Positions 1 to 11,501 of a stretch of DNA of 64,000 nt are shown one piece after another. How positions within the stretch are numbered: position 1 is the stretch's first letter; each line of letters starts with the position of its first letter. The position numbers and the translations under genes were made by a program. The notes under the pieces are model-generated. The model saw nothing but the letters and a program-made list of their open reading frames with translations, searched no databases and was not told the DNA's origin. The stretch lies in contig SCFE01000034.1 in the NCBI GenBank assembly GCA_004352715.1, positions 1,001,144 to 1,065,143 on the forward strand, written 5' to 3'. The DNA comes from Hofstenia miamia (Eukaryota > Xenacoelomorpha > Acoela).

Positions 1-368
1 TTCTTAGGTGTTGGTTGCATCCTTGGGAATGAGTGATAAGTGAGTGGTGACGATTTTGAAAGGACGGATTCTGTAGTAGTAGTAATTGGTGTTGAGTTTT
101 CGGGTGTCTTTGCTTGTGTTTGAACTTCGAGCTGAGATTGAATAGAGACATCAGATACTGAAAAGAGAGAGTTCTTAAAAAGAAAAAGAAGTGCTTCAGC
201 TGCCTGTTCTTTGTTCAGCTTAGCGAACATTTGGTGGAGCGGCGTTTTCTTTTTATTTTCAATCAAAGTGATTGCCGCATCCAGGGACGTCACACCGCTG
301 AACAAATCACCTTGCACCGCTTTTGAGAGCGAACTTGATAACCGACCGTTCTCGACAAGAGCACACAT
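1..368 (-). CDS. Open reading frame running off the window edge, function unknown
   Basis: Reading the minus strand from an ATG at 368, the frame stays open for about 122 codons to position 1, where the window ends, so the C-terminus is missing. Open frames this long are uncommon here and base composition is more balanced than in the surrounding DNA. The first two thirds look helical and charged (a KKKTPLHQMFAKLNKEQAAE stretch followed by a hydrophobic ALLFLFKN), then a low-complexity Ser/Thr/Pro/Gln-rich tail begins. The ATG lies directly at the edge of a (TTA)n microsatellite, so the true start may be a splice acceptor inside or beyond the repeat. I do not recognise the family; it may be a host exon or part of a transposon gene. 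Confidence 0.4.
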   Translation of the reverse strand, partial: MCALVENGRLSSSLSKAVQGDLFSGVTSLDAAITLIENKKKTPLHQMFAKLNKEQAAEALLFLFKNSLFSVSDVSIQSQLEVQTQAKTPENSTPITTTTESVLSKSSPLTYHSFPRMQPTPK

Positions 369-412
369 AATAATAATAATAATAATTATTATTATTATTA
401 TTATTATTATTA
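367..412. repeat. (ATA)n/(TAT)n microsatellite with strand switch
   Basis: About seven ATA units are followed directly by about eight TAT units, so the repeat is a near-perfect inverted repeat able to form a hairpin. It abuts the ATG of the edge ORF on the minus strand. Confidence 0.9.
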
Positions 413-698
413 CTTAACGTCACAAAAGTTATGCAATCAACAAATACTATTGTTAATATTCATGATTTCTGTTTAATTCGTTTTGATTGCTGAATCTATT
501 TTATTCTTTATTGAATTTCAAATATAATTTTTACAAATTTACAGTCAATTCATTGGTAAATGTTTGCCCAACATTTTTCCACAGGCGCAACTAATAATGG
601 CAAACTGTATCTTTCACTGAAAGCCTATAAAGCTATTGAATGCATTCCAAATAATTATTTCTATATATGAATAAGGATAAAGTCTTCCATCATTTTAG

Positions 699-1273
699 AT
701 TTGGCGCCTTCTCAGAAAAAACGTCGACCAAAAAAGAAACATCGGTCTCAGCGGGTGTTTGATGGCAGTATTCCTCCTGAATTTGCTTTAGAAGAAGAAG
801 ATATCGTTGATGGAAGTAAAATATTTTTTTATACAAAAATATCTCATAGATTTAAATATGTTAGTTTTAGTATGAAGTACAAAACTTTTTTAGCTCTTGC
901 AGAAACCCGTCTATCTTCACCAGCTCAACCCCCTACCAAAGACTTTTCTAAGAGCCTCAGCGGTGACACAGTTTTTCTTGAAACTCGAACACGGTTTGTC
1001 AAAGAAAAAACAGCAACAGTACAGCAACGTCTCAACAAGACACTCGATGATACTGTTGAGGATACTAATTTCGATGAAGGTTCTGTTGGAGGTGCAATGG
1101 TATGTTTTTATGTTTCTATATTTCTACACTTTTGGTGCATCACCTATAATGTATATATATATATATATATATATNNNNNNNNNNNNNNNNNNNNNNNNNN
1201 NNNNNNNNNNNNNNNNNNNNNNNNNNNNNNNNNNNNNNNNNNNNNNNNNNNNNNNNNNNNNNNNNNNNNNNNN

Positions 1274-1311
<38 letters not shown>

Positions 1312-1634
1312 CAATATCTTGCTTAGCTAATGCAAAGAATCACGCACTTCATTGGTGTAATGTTAATGGGAATTCTCGCTGGTGTGGCAGTGTTTGATAT
1401 TGTAATTGTATCAGTGCTATTCAACTTTGGGAGGGAAGATTTTATCATACATTATCAATCGCTGGCATTTCCTATGCAATCGACATTCTATGTATTGTTG
1501 GTCATCTGTCTTATTGTGTCGCTTGATATGTTTGCAGTTTTATACAAATACTTTTGTTACCTATTATTTTAGGTTCGATATTGAGAAACCAGCCGGTGGG
1601 TATTTACGTAGTTGTCTTTCTTGCCAAGCTGGAG
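699..1634 (+). CDS. TMEM237-like ciliary transition-zone protein, partial, at least four exons
   Basis: Four exons join with compatible phases and GT-AG ends: about 699-815, 903-1099, 1327-1529 and 1573 to the gap at 1635. The first two encode a basic, Lys/Arg-rich, then acidic, then Ser/Pro-rich soluble region. Exon 3 encodes two hydrophobic spans with Gly-Ile-Leu-Ala-Gly in the first and a Tyr-Gln-Ser-Leu-Ala-Phe-Pro-Met-Gln-Ser loop before the second. This pattern of a disordered charged N-terminus, a GxLAG-type membrane segment, then a YxSLAxPxQS motif and Leu-rich segment ending near Asp is what I associate with TMEM237, a membrane protein of the ciliary transition zone. The N-terminal start lies further upstream and was not found; the later membrane segments would fall in or beyond the gap. 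Exon 3 follows an (AT)n gap, so its acceptor (TTAG at 1323-1326) is plausible but not certain. Assignment is inference from motif order. Confidence 0.6.
1151..1306. repeat. (AT)n microsatellite with 99-base gap
   Basis: (TA)n runs at about 1151-1174 and 1277-1306 flank 99 N. It lies in the intron between exons 2 and 3 of the TMEM237-like gene, so the true repeat length is unknown. Confidence 0.9.
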
Positions 1635-2634
1635 NNNNNNNNNNNNNNNNNNNNNNNNNNNNNNNNNNNNNNNNNNNNNNNNNNNNNNNNNNNNNNNNNN
1701 NNNNNNNNNNNNNNNNNNNNNNNNNNNNNNNNNNNNNNNNNNNNNNNNNNNNNNNNNNNNNNNNNNNNNNNNNNNNNNNNNNNNNNNNNNNNNNNNNNNN
1801 NNNNNNNNNNNNNNNNNNNNNNNNNNNNNNNNNNNNNNNNNNNNNNNNNNNNNNNNNNNNNNNNNNNNNNNNNNNNNNNNNNNNNNNNNNNNNNNNNNNN
1901 NNNNNNNNNNNNNNNNNNNNNNNNNNNNNNNNNNNNNNNNNNNNNNNNNNNNNNNNNNNNNNNNNNNNNNNNNNNNNNNNNNNNNNNNNNNNNNNNNNNN
2001 NNNNNNNNNNNNNNNNNNNNNNNNNNNNNNNNNNNNNNNNNNNNNNNNNNNNNNNNNNNNNNNNNNNNNNNNNNNNNNNNNNNNNNNNNNNNNNNNNNNN
2101 NNNNNNNNNNNNNNNNNNNNNNNNNNNNNNNNNNNNNNNNNNNNNNNNNNNNNNNNNNNNNNNNNNNNNNNNNNNNNNNNNNNNNNNNNNNNNNNNNNNN
2201 NNNNNNNNNNNNNNNNNNNNNNNNNNNNNNNNNNNNNNNNNNNNNNNNNNNNNNNNNNNNNNNNNNNNNNNNNNNNNNNNNNNNNNNNNNNNNNNNNNNN
2301 NNNNNNNNNNNNNNNNNNNNNNNNNNNNNNNNNNNNNNNNNNNNNNNNNNNNNNNNNNNNNNNNNNNNNNNNNNNNNNNNNNNNNNNNNNNNNNNNNNNN
2401 NNNNNNNNNNNNNNNNNNNNNNNNNNNNNNNNNNNNNNNNNNNNNNNNNNNNNNNNNNNNNNNNNNNNNNNNNNNNNNNNNNNNNNNNNNNNNNNNNNNN
2501 NNNNNNNNNNNNNNNNNNNNNNNNNNNNNNNNNNNNNNNNNNNNNNNNNNNNNNNNNNNNNNNNNNNNNNNNNNNNNNNNNNNNNNNNNNNNNNNNNNNN
2601 NNNNNNNNNNNNNNNNNNNNNNNNNNNNNNNNNN
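1635..2634. other. Assembly gap of 1000 N
   Basis: Exactly 1000 N, the usual convention for a gap of unknown size. It truncates the TMEM237-like gene after the start of its fourth visible exon. The 200 bases after the gap show no convincing continuation of that gene. Confidence 0.95.
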
Positions 2635-3111
2635 GTGACGTTCAAAAACGCACTGTGCGACTCGCGATCAAAAAATTTTATAAACCCCTGCATTATCACA
2701 CATTCGATTATAGATTAAAAAGAAATTACTATTGCAGTATGTTCAAATATTGTAGAAAGTGGATTCATATCACGACCTGAACAAGTGCAGTATTTGGGAT
2801 TAAATTACCTGATCTATTAAAAAATGTGTATATATGCGAACATTAATTATATTCTTTAAGTGTTTACGTAATTGCGCTTCAAATTATATAAAATAGTCTA
2901 CACTATGCTTTTAGGCTATTTTTCATACTGTATCTAAATGTTCATGTAAAAAATTTAAAGAAGCTCTCATAATATTAGTACTTCAAAATATGCAAAAGGA
3001 ATCTAGCTTTAATATTTTTACAATATAATTTTAATAATGGCATTTATCAGTTGAGCAACATCAATTTTGAAAAAGTGCACTCTCAAATTAGTGTTTTCAA
3101 AAGGTAATATA
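2635..3111. other. No recognisable gene
   Basis: AT-rich sequence with short frames only. I see nothing here that supports a gene or a defined repeat. Confidence 0.6.
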
Positions 3112-3676
3112 GCTCAAGTAAAAAAAATGGCCACATTATAAACACATTTTTTTATCACAAACGAAAGACAAATAAAGGCTTATAAAATATATTTAAAAAT
3201 ATAATTGTCTCAGCTTGTAATCTGGTGACAATGTTATTTGACAAGTTTGTCATGCAAAGCGTGACACGCATAAATGTCTTGAAACTGAATCCATTAAATG
3301 GACTTTAACTTCTTGAGTTATTTGGTGCTGCAATTCAAGGATGTAACTCTTTAATTCTTGTAGGATTTTTCTTCTAGACAAATTCCTTCAGAATCTACCA
3401 TACGTTCTCTATGGGTACTAGACCTAGCGAGTTCGGTGGCCGTTGCATAAATTGAATATTATAATTGGTAAGAAAATTCTTTTGTCGATTTTGAGGTATG
3501 AGGAGTTACTCCATCTTGTTCGAAGATCCATGAATCGGGATATAAGCAGGTTGCGTATGGTAAAAATTCCTCAAGCATTTGGAAATTTTTTGCACTCTTA
3601 ATTGTACCAGTGCAGTCTAGTAACTTTAGCTAATGAGAGTCACATTTTGAAAAGTGGCCACTTTTTTTACTTGAGC
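3112..3676 (-). mobile_element. Deleted Tc1/mariner element, 565 bp, with TA target duplications
   Basis: The ends form a 23-bp terminal inverted repeat with one mismatch (GCTCAAGTAAAAAAA.TGGCCAC, left 3112-3134, right 3654-3676 read in reverse) and both ends are flanked by TA, the target of this superfamily. On the minus strand inside lie decayed pieces of the transposase C-terminal half: a W-I-F-E-Q-D-G-V-T-P-H piece (about 3500-3540), matching the WxFQQDNxPxH second catalytic Asp region, and then, in another frame, R-P-P-N-S-L-G-L-V-P-I-E-N-V-W (about 3405-3450), matching the conserved PPxSPDLNPIExxW segment. Frames are broken and the N-terminal half is missing, so this is an internally deleted, non-autonomous copy. 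Confidence 0.8.
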
Positions 3677-3806
3677 TACATAAAATGCTTTGGGAAAAAA
3701 ATTTAAAACACATAGAAGAATTTCAAAAACAGATTCAGATAGACAAAAAAAGATATTTAAACAATTTTGTGTAACTTTTGAGTTATTATATTTTTAACCG
3801 TATAAA

Positions 3807-4740
3807 TTACAAAATTGTTGTTTTTGCGTTTAGAAAATTGATATTTTCAGGCAGAAAATTAGCGAAACAATTAGAAATTTTGACCAGATTTTCTGTGCTA
3901 TAATTTCTCCATATGGGAGAACTTGTCATTCTTGTTTCCTTGCAATAGAAAAGGTGGAAAACTTTCAGAGCAAAGACTTCTATTGTCACATTTGAAGAAA
4001 TGCTATGCTCAAAATTCAAGTGTTGCTAAGCTCAAAAAAGTTTGTAGTTCCAACTTCGACAGTTTAGTTTGTTCTTAGTAGATATGCTAATATCCATTTA
4101 TTATAATATAATGTTTGTAAATGCTTTATAGTGTGTTGACTGTAATCCTTCGCTAGGCTTTTTTTAGAAAATCCAAATGTGTTTTCTAAACTCATAAACA
4201 ATTTTCAACCGTCTACTTAACGTTTTATGAACGTATTTGAAAAGTCTTCTAAATCATTTCTAAATGTTTTAAGACTTTTCTAGACATTTTCTAAGACTCT
4301 CACATCTAGTCAAGAATCATTACCTTGTCCATTTGAACTATAAACGAACATCTCTGTTTCTAATCTAATGGTACACAGTGCTTGTCAAATAGCACTAATG
4401 TTTGTTTTGAAATCAATACGTTTTATTCAAAATATGTTATTTTTCGAATTGTTTCATTACTAGTCTTATGTTTTTCATGATTGCATTCATTAACTAGAAC
4501 ACTCATAAAATCTAGAATCGATGTAAACCTATTTTTTCAATAGCTATGTAATGCTAATTCAAGATTGTTTTTTTCACAATAAAAATGGTTTGTTTCACGT
4601 CTTGCACTCAGTGATTGCCTAATATATAATCATTTATAACTAAACTTATCTCAATGTGTTTTTATTTTAAATATTTTTACTGAATCCTTCTCTGTATTCA
4701 AATTGGTTGGATGATAAGATGTTATTAGTATTTGAGAAGA
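3807..4740. other. No recognisable gene
   Basis: Short frames only, strongly AT-rich. A 70-codon minus-strand frame at 3807-4019 has no recognisable domain and looks like chance. Confidence 0.5.
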
Positions 4741-4759
4741 AAAATTATTTGATTATTTA

Positions 4760-5265
4760 GTAGTCGTTGAAGAATCTTATTAAAAGGATTTGTAATCGAT
4801 ATTGGTCTAAAATTCTGACAAAAAGTTGTATCTCCTTTCTTATAAATGGGAGTTGTATCAGCATATTTTGAGATTAGGAATATACTAGAAAACTGTTTGA
4901 TGATGAATATTGGTAGGCCACTAATATCACAAGATGTGGTCTAAATTTTATATTGATATTGTTAACTCTTTTTCGGTAATATATTTGATGTAAAATTTTT
5001 GTTTTACTGGTTCGATATCATTTGTAAACAGGACGTTATGACCTTTATAAGAACCTAAATCTTTAACCTTTTTACAGGGTGGCGTTCTTTTTAAAGTACA
5101 AACCGTTTTTCCACATTTACAGAGAATTTTCTCAAAGCTTGTTGCCAATTTTGAAAATCTTGTTGCATGAGTAAGTTGGGGAGCATACTTTAATTCAATT
5201 TTGAAAATTTCTATTAAAGTCCATTGATATGGCAGAGGTTGTTGAAAACATTAACAAGTTTTCTT
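4760..5265 (-). pseudogene. LINE reverse transcriptase remnant (N-terminal part)
   Basis: Read on the minus strand, 5265-4948 is an open frame without recognisable catalytic residues (linker before the RT). Directly after it, in another frame (about 4940-4760), comes a piece reading A-D-T-T-P-I-Y-K-K-G-D followed by N-F-R-P-I-S-I-T-N-P-F-N-K-I-L. This is the PxxKKGD...NYRPIS...xKIxE block at the start of the reverse transcriptase of Jockey/CR1-type LINEs. The catalytic Asp motifs downstream are absent, so the copy is broken here. It is on the same strand as the PHD-type ORF1 remnant at 7107-7447 and the two probably belong to one decayed element. Confidence 0.65.
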
Positions 5266-7106
5266 TGAAAATTTCGAATTCTTGAAAAATATTTAAATTC
5301 TTTCATACTTAGTGTTCATGAATTTAGAATGTTTTGAGCCCATGATGGCAACAAAATCTCCCACTGTTTCTTGATATATGCAAGAATATTCCAAGCCCAT
5401 TGAGGTCTGCGATGCGCAAAAAGTCAAAAGAAGCGGGGCCTTATGTAGAATTCGATTATGAAATGCTATTTATTACCTGAATTGCTCAATTTCCATAAAA
5501 ATTTTTTATATATATTTACTTTCATTTTTTGACCTTGTTAAAACGTATACCATGCATGCAACAGTGTTTCATTTAGGCTATTTTAGGGGGGAAATGTTCC
5601 TCTCCCATATTCCGGAGTTATACGGTCTCAATATACTACACTGCTGTGAAACTTGAGGGCTTCATAATAGAATATATTTATTGATATAAACAAGATACTT
5701 ATGTTTTGGACATCTCTTGAATTCTGAAATAAGTTTTGATCAACTTCATCTGTGAGTCAGAATCTCCAAACTGATCATTAGCAAAATATAATTTGATGTG
5801 AACAATTTTCATTAAGACTTTTAAAAGAATATTGGACACTGTTTATATATATTGTTTTTTTCACAATATAGGGTAAAAGGAAGGAATATGAGACCGTAGA
5901 TAATATGAACCACATGAGTAAAATGTGCCCTGTTTGCACAGGTTTTGAAAAATAGATTGTTATAACTGAATACATCATCACTATGATCATTTATGGATAC
6001 GTAAGCATTCAATTAACAAGTTCATATATATCTAGAAAATTCATCTAATTTACCTGGGTAGAAATTTATCATGTTCAAAACTTCATTAAATATAAATACT
6101 GAGTTTTCAAAGAATGCAGTGGTAATTTTAAAGTTTACTACCTTGTACTGCATGAATGCTTTATGTAGCTGTTTTTTCAGTGTGGTGAGTAGCATACATT
6201 TATTAGAACTGACAATTTACACACTTTAATTTTCGTAATCTCAATCTATTGCTATTCGAATTTTTCATGCTCTATTTCAAAATTTACACTTCTTAATGAA
6301 CCAAAACACGTTGGGACTGAAATCGTTATTCCACTTCCCTGGAAGTCCTTTTCTTGTAAAGATATTTAAATTGGGGATCTGAAGTGTTTTCATTTAACCA
6401 AGTTTCCTTGAATACAAAAATCGTATTATATCATATCGCTTCACTAATTTCTAATAATTCCTCTCTATGTGTAACTATATTTCTGACGTGAGATATAGAA
6501 ATATTATGTTATATTTAAATTTCTTAGTTACATTGTATAAATTATTGCTGTAGTAAACACCAGGGAATTGTCTTAATAGATTGAATTAGTCATACTTCTG
6601 GTGAATACATTTTATTATCAACATGAAGAGTTATGCTTAATACGTTTTCTATTTCGTTGTATATTTTGATTTCTTATTAGTTCATATCTGGTTTTAGTAA
6701 TGATGTTTTCTTAAGTCTATCAGCTTCATTCAATTCACCCTTAATCTAAATCTTATATGTATCTTCATAATCCTTCAAAATATTAGCTTTTGATGACTAG
6801 CCTTCTATCTTGCACTGATCCAACATCAATAGTAGACGAGGCTTTTTAGCTGTATTATTATATTTCTTAGTCTAACAACGTATTGGATAATATTGAACCC
6901 AATATATTCAAATATTTTGCCAAAAGATTGTTTTTCATATACCATAGAGTTTCCAGTTTTCATATTTCTGGAATTCCAGTATTATTTATGCAACGAAGAT
7001 TATCTTAGCTACCAACATTCATCAAACTTACACGTTAGTTTTCTTTAAATGACAAAAATGTTGAAGAATTATTTTTTAGTATTTTTCAAATATCTTTATT
7101 AAATAA
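5266..7106 (-). other. Decayed interior of the minus-strand LINE, unresolved
   Basis: Lies between an ORF1-like frame upstream and an RT remnant downstream on the same strand, so an endonuclease and the rest of ORF1 would be expected. I see only short interrupted frames (for example 5821-6012 and 5778-5990 on the minus strand) and cannot assign motifs. The assignment to the LINE rests on position. Confidence 0.35.
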
Positions 7107-7447
7107 TTATCTTCGCTTAACAACATTCTTAGTATCGTTCAATGCACATTTGTTAGAAGCTAATAAGTCTTCCAATTTTTTATTACGTGAAAGCCTTAGA
7201 TCAATAGTATTTGAATCAACACAATCTGTACATGACATCAAAATGTGTTTCTTATATTGAACTACAACTTCAATAAAGCTTTCAAGAAATCCAGTACATA
7301 AAGTTGAAAAATGGAGATACGTAGAACAGTTAACACATTTAAAACTATCTTTAATTGATTCCTTACAAGTAAAACAATTTTTTGCATTACTTGTAATAGA
7401 CGGGTTTTGATGAAATTTAAAATGATTATAAAAATCTTTACGCGTTC
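7107..7447 (-). pseudogene. LINE ORF1 fragment with PHD-type zinc finger
   Basis: An open frame of about 110 codons on the minus strand without an early ATG. It carries a cysteine-rich pattern: C-F-T-C, then K-C-V-N-C, then L-H-F-S-T-L-C, and finally S-C-T-D-C about 25 residues later, that is CxxC...CxxC...HxxxxC...CxxC, the spacing of a PHD finger. PHD fingers are known in the first ORF of CR1-type LINEs. The tail after the finger is charged and likely helical. The frame ends at a TAA at 7107-7109. No intact ORF1 remains. A plus-strand LINE at 13.2 kb carries the same kind of finger in a separate copy. Confidence 0.65.
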
Positions 7448-7894
7448 AAATAATTACAGAAAGGAATTTAAATCATAGCAGAACAATTTTTACCGTTCAA
7501 TTCATTAAAATTTGTTGTGTTTTTTTACAAAAATAGGCCGTTATATGAAACTATAGCCCAATTAGTTTTTTTTCGATTTGCAAATAAATATATTTGTACA
7601 TCCAATTTCACTCTTTCTTTCAAATTTTGTTTGCAAATTATCTCAAAACTAAGGGATTTTTTACTACATGTTTCAGATTGAATAAAATGTTGAAATATTT
7701 TTTTATTACTGTTTGAATTTCGCATGCTTATATTTAAGTGCTTCCATTATCACCATATATTTTTAGGAAGTTGCAATCACATAATGAGTGATTTGTAAAC
7801 GTGTAATTAAATTTTTTATGATTTACTTTTATAGTTAGTACTTGGCTTACCTACTATAGTAAACATTTGCTAAGCTAATTAATAAGTCTATAAA

Positions 7895-8130
7895 TATTTT
7901 TGTGGATTCCACAAATTCTCTGAATGGAATTCTTTTTGGATTTCATAAAATTTCTGAAAATAATTTTGGCTCATTCGTCAAATATGTAGTTGAGTGACAC
8001 AAAATTTTCGAAAAGAATTTTGTTTCACTTATCAATTACTTTAATGGATTCCACAAAATTTTCCAAATGAATTTTGTTTCCCTTAGCAATATTTTTCGAG
8101 GATACCACAAAATGTCTAAATAGTATATTA
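7895..8130. repeat. Degenerate tandem repeat, about four copies of 52-55 bp
   Basis: Units share a core like TGGATTCCACAAAATTTTC followed by a GAATTTTGTTTC-type block, at about 7902, 7991, 8043 and 8098. The last three are spaced 52-55 bp; the first is more diverged and further away. Confidence 0.6.
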
Positions 8131-10559
8131 TTTCACACCTAACTTTTTTGTGGATGCTTCGAAAATGCATTAATTGTTCAAGAACTTTTAAACCTTAAAT
8201 TTTAATGATAAAATGGAAAACGTATATGACTCTATGTTTGAACAACAACCTCTGTTCAACGAAAAGCGTACCATACATCTTTTGAATTGCTGAACAAAAA
8301 GATTGCAATTGTATGACAGTTTGCCGTAAGTGATTACAAGAAGTTCATTCCACGTATCGAATGAACACAATTTTGGCTTCAACATTAGAATATATAATGG
8401 AATAGATTTCATCAGAAAAGTTTGCCTATTGGAACGTTAGGCTATTATGTATATTACATTCTACACAAGTGCAACTCTAGTCAATGCATTCTAAATAATA
8501 ATATGCTATTTCAAAGTTTTATAACGCAACCACATTTCATTCTCCAAAAATTATTAAATTTATGCTTTCATTCAATTGAAAAACTAAATGAATTATTTAG
8601 TAAATACATCCGAAAAACGTTAAAAAACCAAATTAGATTTGAAAATTCAACTTTGCTCGAAAAAGTTGAATTTCTACGCAACGAGACTGCCAATCTGGAC
8701 GTAATGTACTAACACTTCAACTTATGAAAATAAGATTAAAAAAATGCGTATGGTAATAAACCCACTCAATAGTAAGCCATTCACAAGTGCAGTGTTTCAC
8801 TGACATATTTGAATTTCATACTACATTATGGCGGAAAAAAACACAAATGCTAAAAAATCAAATTTATTAATTACACAGAATATTTCAATAATATATAATA
8901 ATATCCATTATATTAATCTCGGCCAATTGTGAAATGATTTGAAATAGTATCTTACTAAAAAAACTTGTTTTGCAAAATGGGGAATTATCCAAAAATGTAT
9001 TAATCTTATTTTTAGTTTTTCGGTTATTGTAACATTGGAACCCTTTTAATTATTTTAAAAATAGTTAAAAATTTCGAAGAAGTTTTCAAGCTTATGAAGG
9101 CATTTTTGTTGAACAGAGGTAGTAAACTATAAGAAAATAACTAGGAAATGCGTTTAAAACTTTTTTTAGTTTAAAATTTCTTAGTCATTAAATTTTTTCT
9201 TATCATTGCATTAACCGTGTTAGCAATCACTTACTCTAGAAATTAAGTATTAATTTTTTTTGATAGAATGGGAAACTGCGCATCAGTAGTGCTTGCTAAA
9301 GTTTTTTGCGGGCAAACGCTGTAAGGGAAATATTGGAACACAACATGGTATTTAATGTAACGAAATTTTCTTACTGCATGTATTGCTGTGGACAAGCTAG
9401 TTAATAAGAGGGCTTGTCGATTAAGACTTTTCGGTTGAATCGTAGTTTTAGATAAAGAACTTTCGGTTGATCCAGTGATTCATGCCTACATGAGTAATTT
9501 TATATGAATAATATGAAGTGGCTCTGTCTAAAAGCAAAAAGTTAAAGACGTTTTAATTGTTTAAGGTAGCTTTTTGTAAAAAAAAACAGTTTTTGCCAAC
9601 CCTGAATAATACTATTGGTTTACTACAAATTTATATGTGTACTATAAATCTTCAGATAAACCATTCTGAATTATATTTTCAATTGCTTACAACATAAATT
9701 AGCACTCATTTTTACACGTGCACTGAATAATCAAATTTTTATTATTTAGAAGCTGTCAAGACACAATTTGCAAGTAGACCTTTGGATTCATATAGCATTT
9801 CTAAAGGGCCATTTAGGAGGAGATCGTAAGAAATCGCATCACAAATAGATCTTGTGTTACTTTTTTTATTTTGCGATCAATTCTTCATAATGCATTTTTA
9901 CAATAAGTTATTTGAATTGATATTTATTCACTATATGTATTGTTAATGAAATTTTGAAATTTAACAATCAAAATTGAATGACGTTTATTGATTTTTAAAC
10001 TTTGATTTAATTTTACGAAATTTTTGAAAATATTGTGATGTATTCTTATGGTCGATTTCATTATGTAATTCATTTAAAAGTTTCTAATTATATTATAAGT
10101 TAAAACTGATTTCCCCATAACTCGATTAAATCTTGTCATACTGTTATGTAATTCTCGGCATATCATAACACTTAGATTGGTATGGTTTTATGAACGCTTA
10201 CCACATTGCACAATAGATACTTACTATATCTTCCCAAGTGTTTTCCATTCAAGGCGTATTAGTTTGACTAAATAAAGCTAATGTTATATTGATTCCAAGT
10301 TCCTTTATTAATAAAAAACAATATTCTGTTTTGCTAACTATATATATGAATTAAAATTCCTGTTTAAAGTATTTCACGTCATTATATCATTTTGGTTTTT
10401 TTCAGACGCGGGTTAATTTAACCAAAAAACAAATAGTCAAATAGCGCTGTAAAGCTAACGGTGACTACACTAAACATTCAGGGATCAATTAACTACAAAA
10501 TTGAAATATATAAATATCTTTACAGTCTTTATATTATATTGCACAATATAACTGTCGTT
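8131..10559. other. No recognisable gene
   Basis: Contains an unassigned 96-codon plus-strand frame at 8422-8712 and a 74-codon minus-strand frame at 8188-8412. Neither has a motif I recognise and both have AT-driven composition. The rest is AT-rich without clear repeats. Confidence 0.5.
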
Positions 10560-11501
10560 CTAAAATTTAAAAAAACGTTTGTTCATCGTAATGAAGGCAC
10601 TACGAAATGTTCGATTTTGTGTGGTATAAACACATGGATTAAGAAAAGAGGATGCAATTGTAAGTTGTACACAAAAGTGGTAGACGGGACTATCAAGTTT
10701 GACATATAGGTATAGCTTTGTAACTGCATCAATGTAGTAGAGACAAACGTAAATGTAGGTTGGAAACGTACTTGCACCAAAGAAAAAAGTTATTGCAATT
10801 GAGGTTATTGTTAATCGCTGAGCATTCTTTTGGGATTTCAAATTTTCTTGAGTAACATTCGATCTGTTGAGAACTCTTCGAATGATTCTCGTATAAATGA
10901 AGATAATTACTATTATGCAAAAGCTTGTAAAAATCACAAACCAATAGGCTTTAAATAGCATTATTCCTCCAGATGCTTCCTCAGCAATATATATGCATTG
11001 AGGCATGTTATTTTCTTCTGTATATGTATACATGTCTATGTTGACCAAACTCAAAATTGCACCACCACAGTACAATAGAAACAGAATCACTCGCATATGA
11101 CCATGTTTTTGAGACAAGGAACGATAAGTTACAGGATGGATCACAGCAATGTACCTGTCAACCGACACCAGGAGAATATGCAAAATTGAAACGTGTACAA
11201 ATGCCCATAAGCAATATGTTGTACGTATGCAATGACAAAACAAATATCCCAGAACCCCAGACGGCACACGAAGAGTTGGCTCAATGTAAACGTTAAATAT
11301 TTTGCTTAGGCAGGTGCAGAAATCTGTGAATGCAAGACTAACCATAATTTTATTGGTAATTAAAGACTGAAGTTTGCTGCTTTCGAAGTAAGTTACTATA
11401 ATTAGTAAGTTTAAAATTGTACCAAAAATTGCAATAGCAGTAGTAGACCACGTTGTCCAATTGGGTTGAACTACCCATGGATCGTTGTCTGATGAGTTCA
11501 T
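10560..11501 (-). CDS. Rhodopsin-class (class A) G-protein-coupled receptor, copy A
   Basis: A single uninterrupted frame of 313 residues encodes seven hydrophobic segments (about 18-40, 51-72, 88-114, 136-156, 184-206, 229-254, 273-292). Class A landmarks are present: the GTILN segment with Asn31 in TM1, LAFTD with Asp60 in TM2, a Cys at the start of TM3 (Cys89 or Cys91) with a partner Cys169 in loop 2, SVDRY with Asp115-Arg116-Tyr117 ending TM3, and NPCVY (288-292) in TM7. The TM6 CWxP motif is only partly kept (STFPTY). Two N-glycosylation sites (Asn2, Asn14) precede TM1, as expected for an extracellular N-terminus. The C-terminal tail is very short. The gene is intronless. A paralogue at 54557-55513 is roughly 84% identical by eye; homology does not extend into the flanks. 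The ligand is not deducible. The ATG at 11501 matches the paralogue's start. Confidence 0.93.
   Translation of the reverse strand: MNSSDNDPWVVQPNWTTWSTTAIAIFGTILNLLIIVTYFESSKLQSLITNKIMVSLAFTDFCTCLSKIFNVYIEPTLRVPSGVLGYLFCHCIRTTYCLWAFVHVSILHILLVSVDRYIAVIHPVTYRSLSQKHGHMRVILFLLYCGGAILSLVNIDMYTYTEENNMPQCIYIAEEASGGIMLFKAYWFVIFTSFCIIVIIFIYTRIIRRVLNRSNVTQENLKSQKNAQRLTITSIAITFFFGASTFPTYIYVCLYYIDAVTKLYLYVKLDSPVYHFCVQLTIASSFLNPCVYTTQNRTFRSAFITMNKRFFKF

Noticed and set aside
367-412. Poly-isoleucine protein tail on the plus strand
   Set aside because: Translation of a microsatellite; the coding signal here is on the other strand.
1406-2780. Long frames of 370-410 codons across the first 1000-N gap on both strands
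   Set aside because: They consist almost entirely of N; the flanks alone do not support a gene, apart from the TMEM237-like exons.
8422-8712. 96-codon plus-strand frame as a gene
   Set aside because: AT-driven composition, no motif, no splice or promoter support.
11057-11296. 79-codon plus-strand frame inside GPCR A, and similar frames at 10461-10709 and 55010-55195
   Set aside because: Antisense shadows of the receptor genes, without their own motifs.
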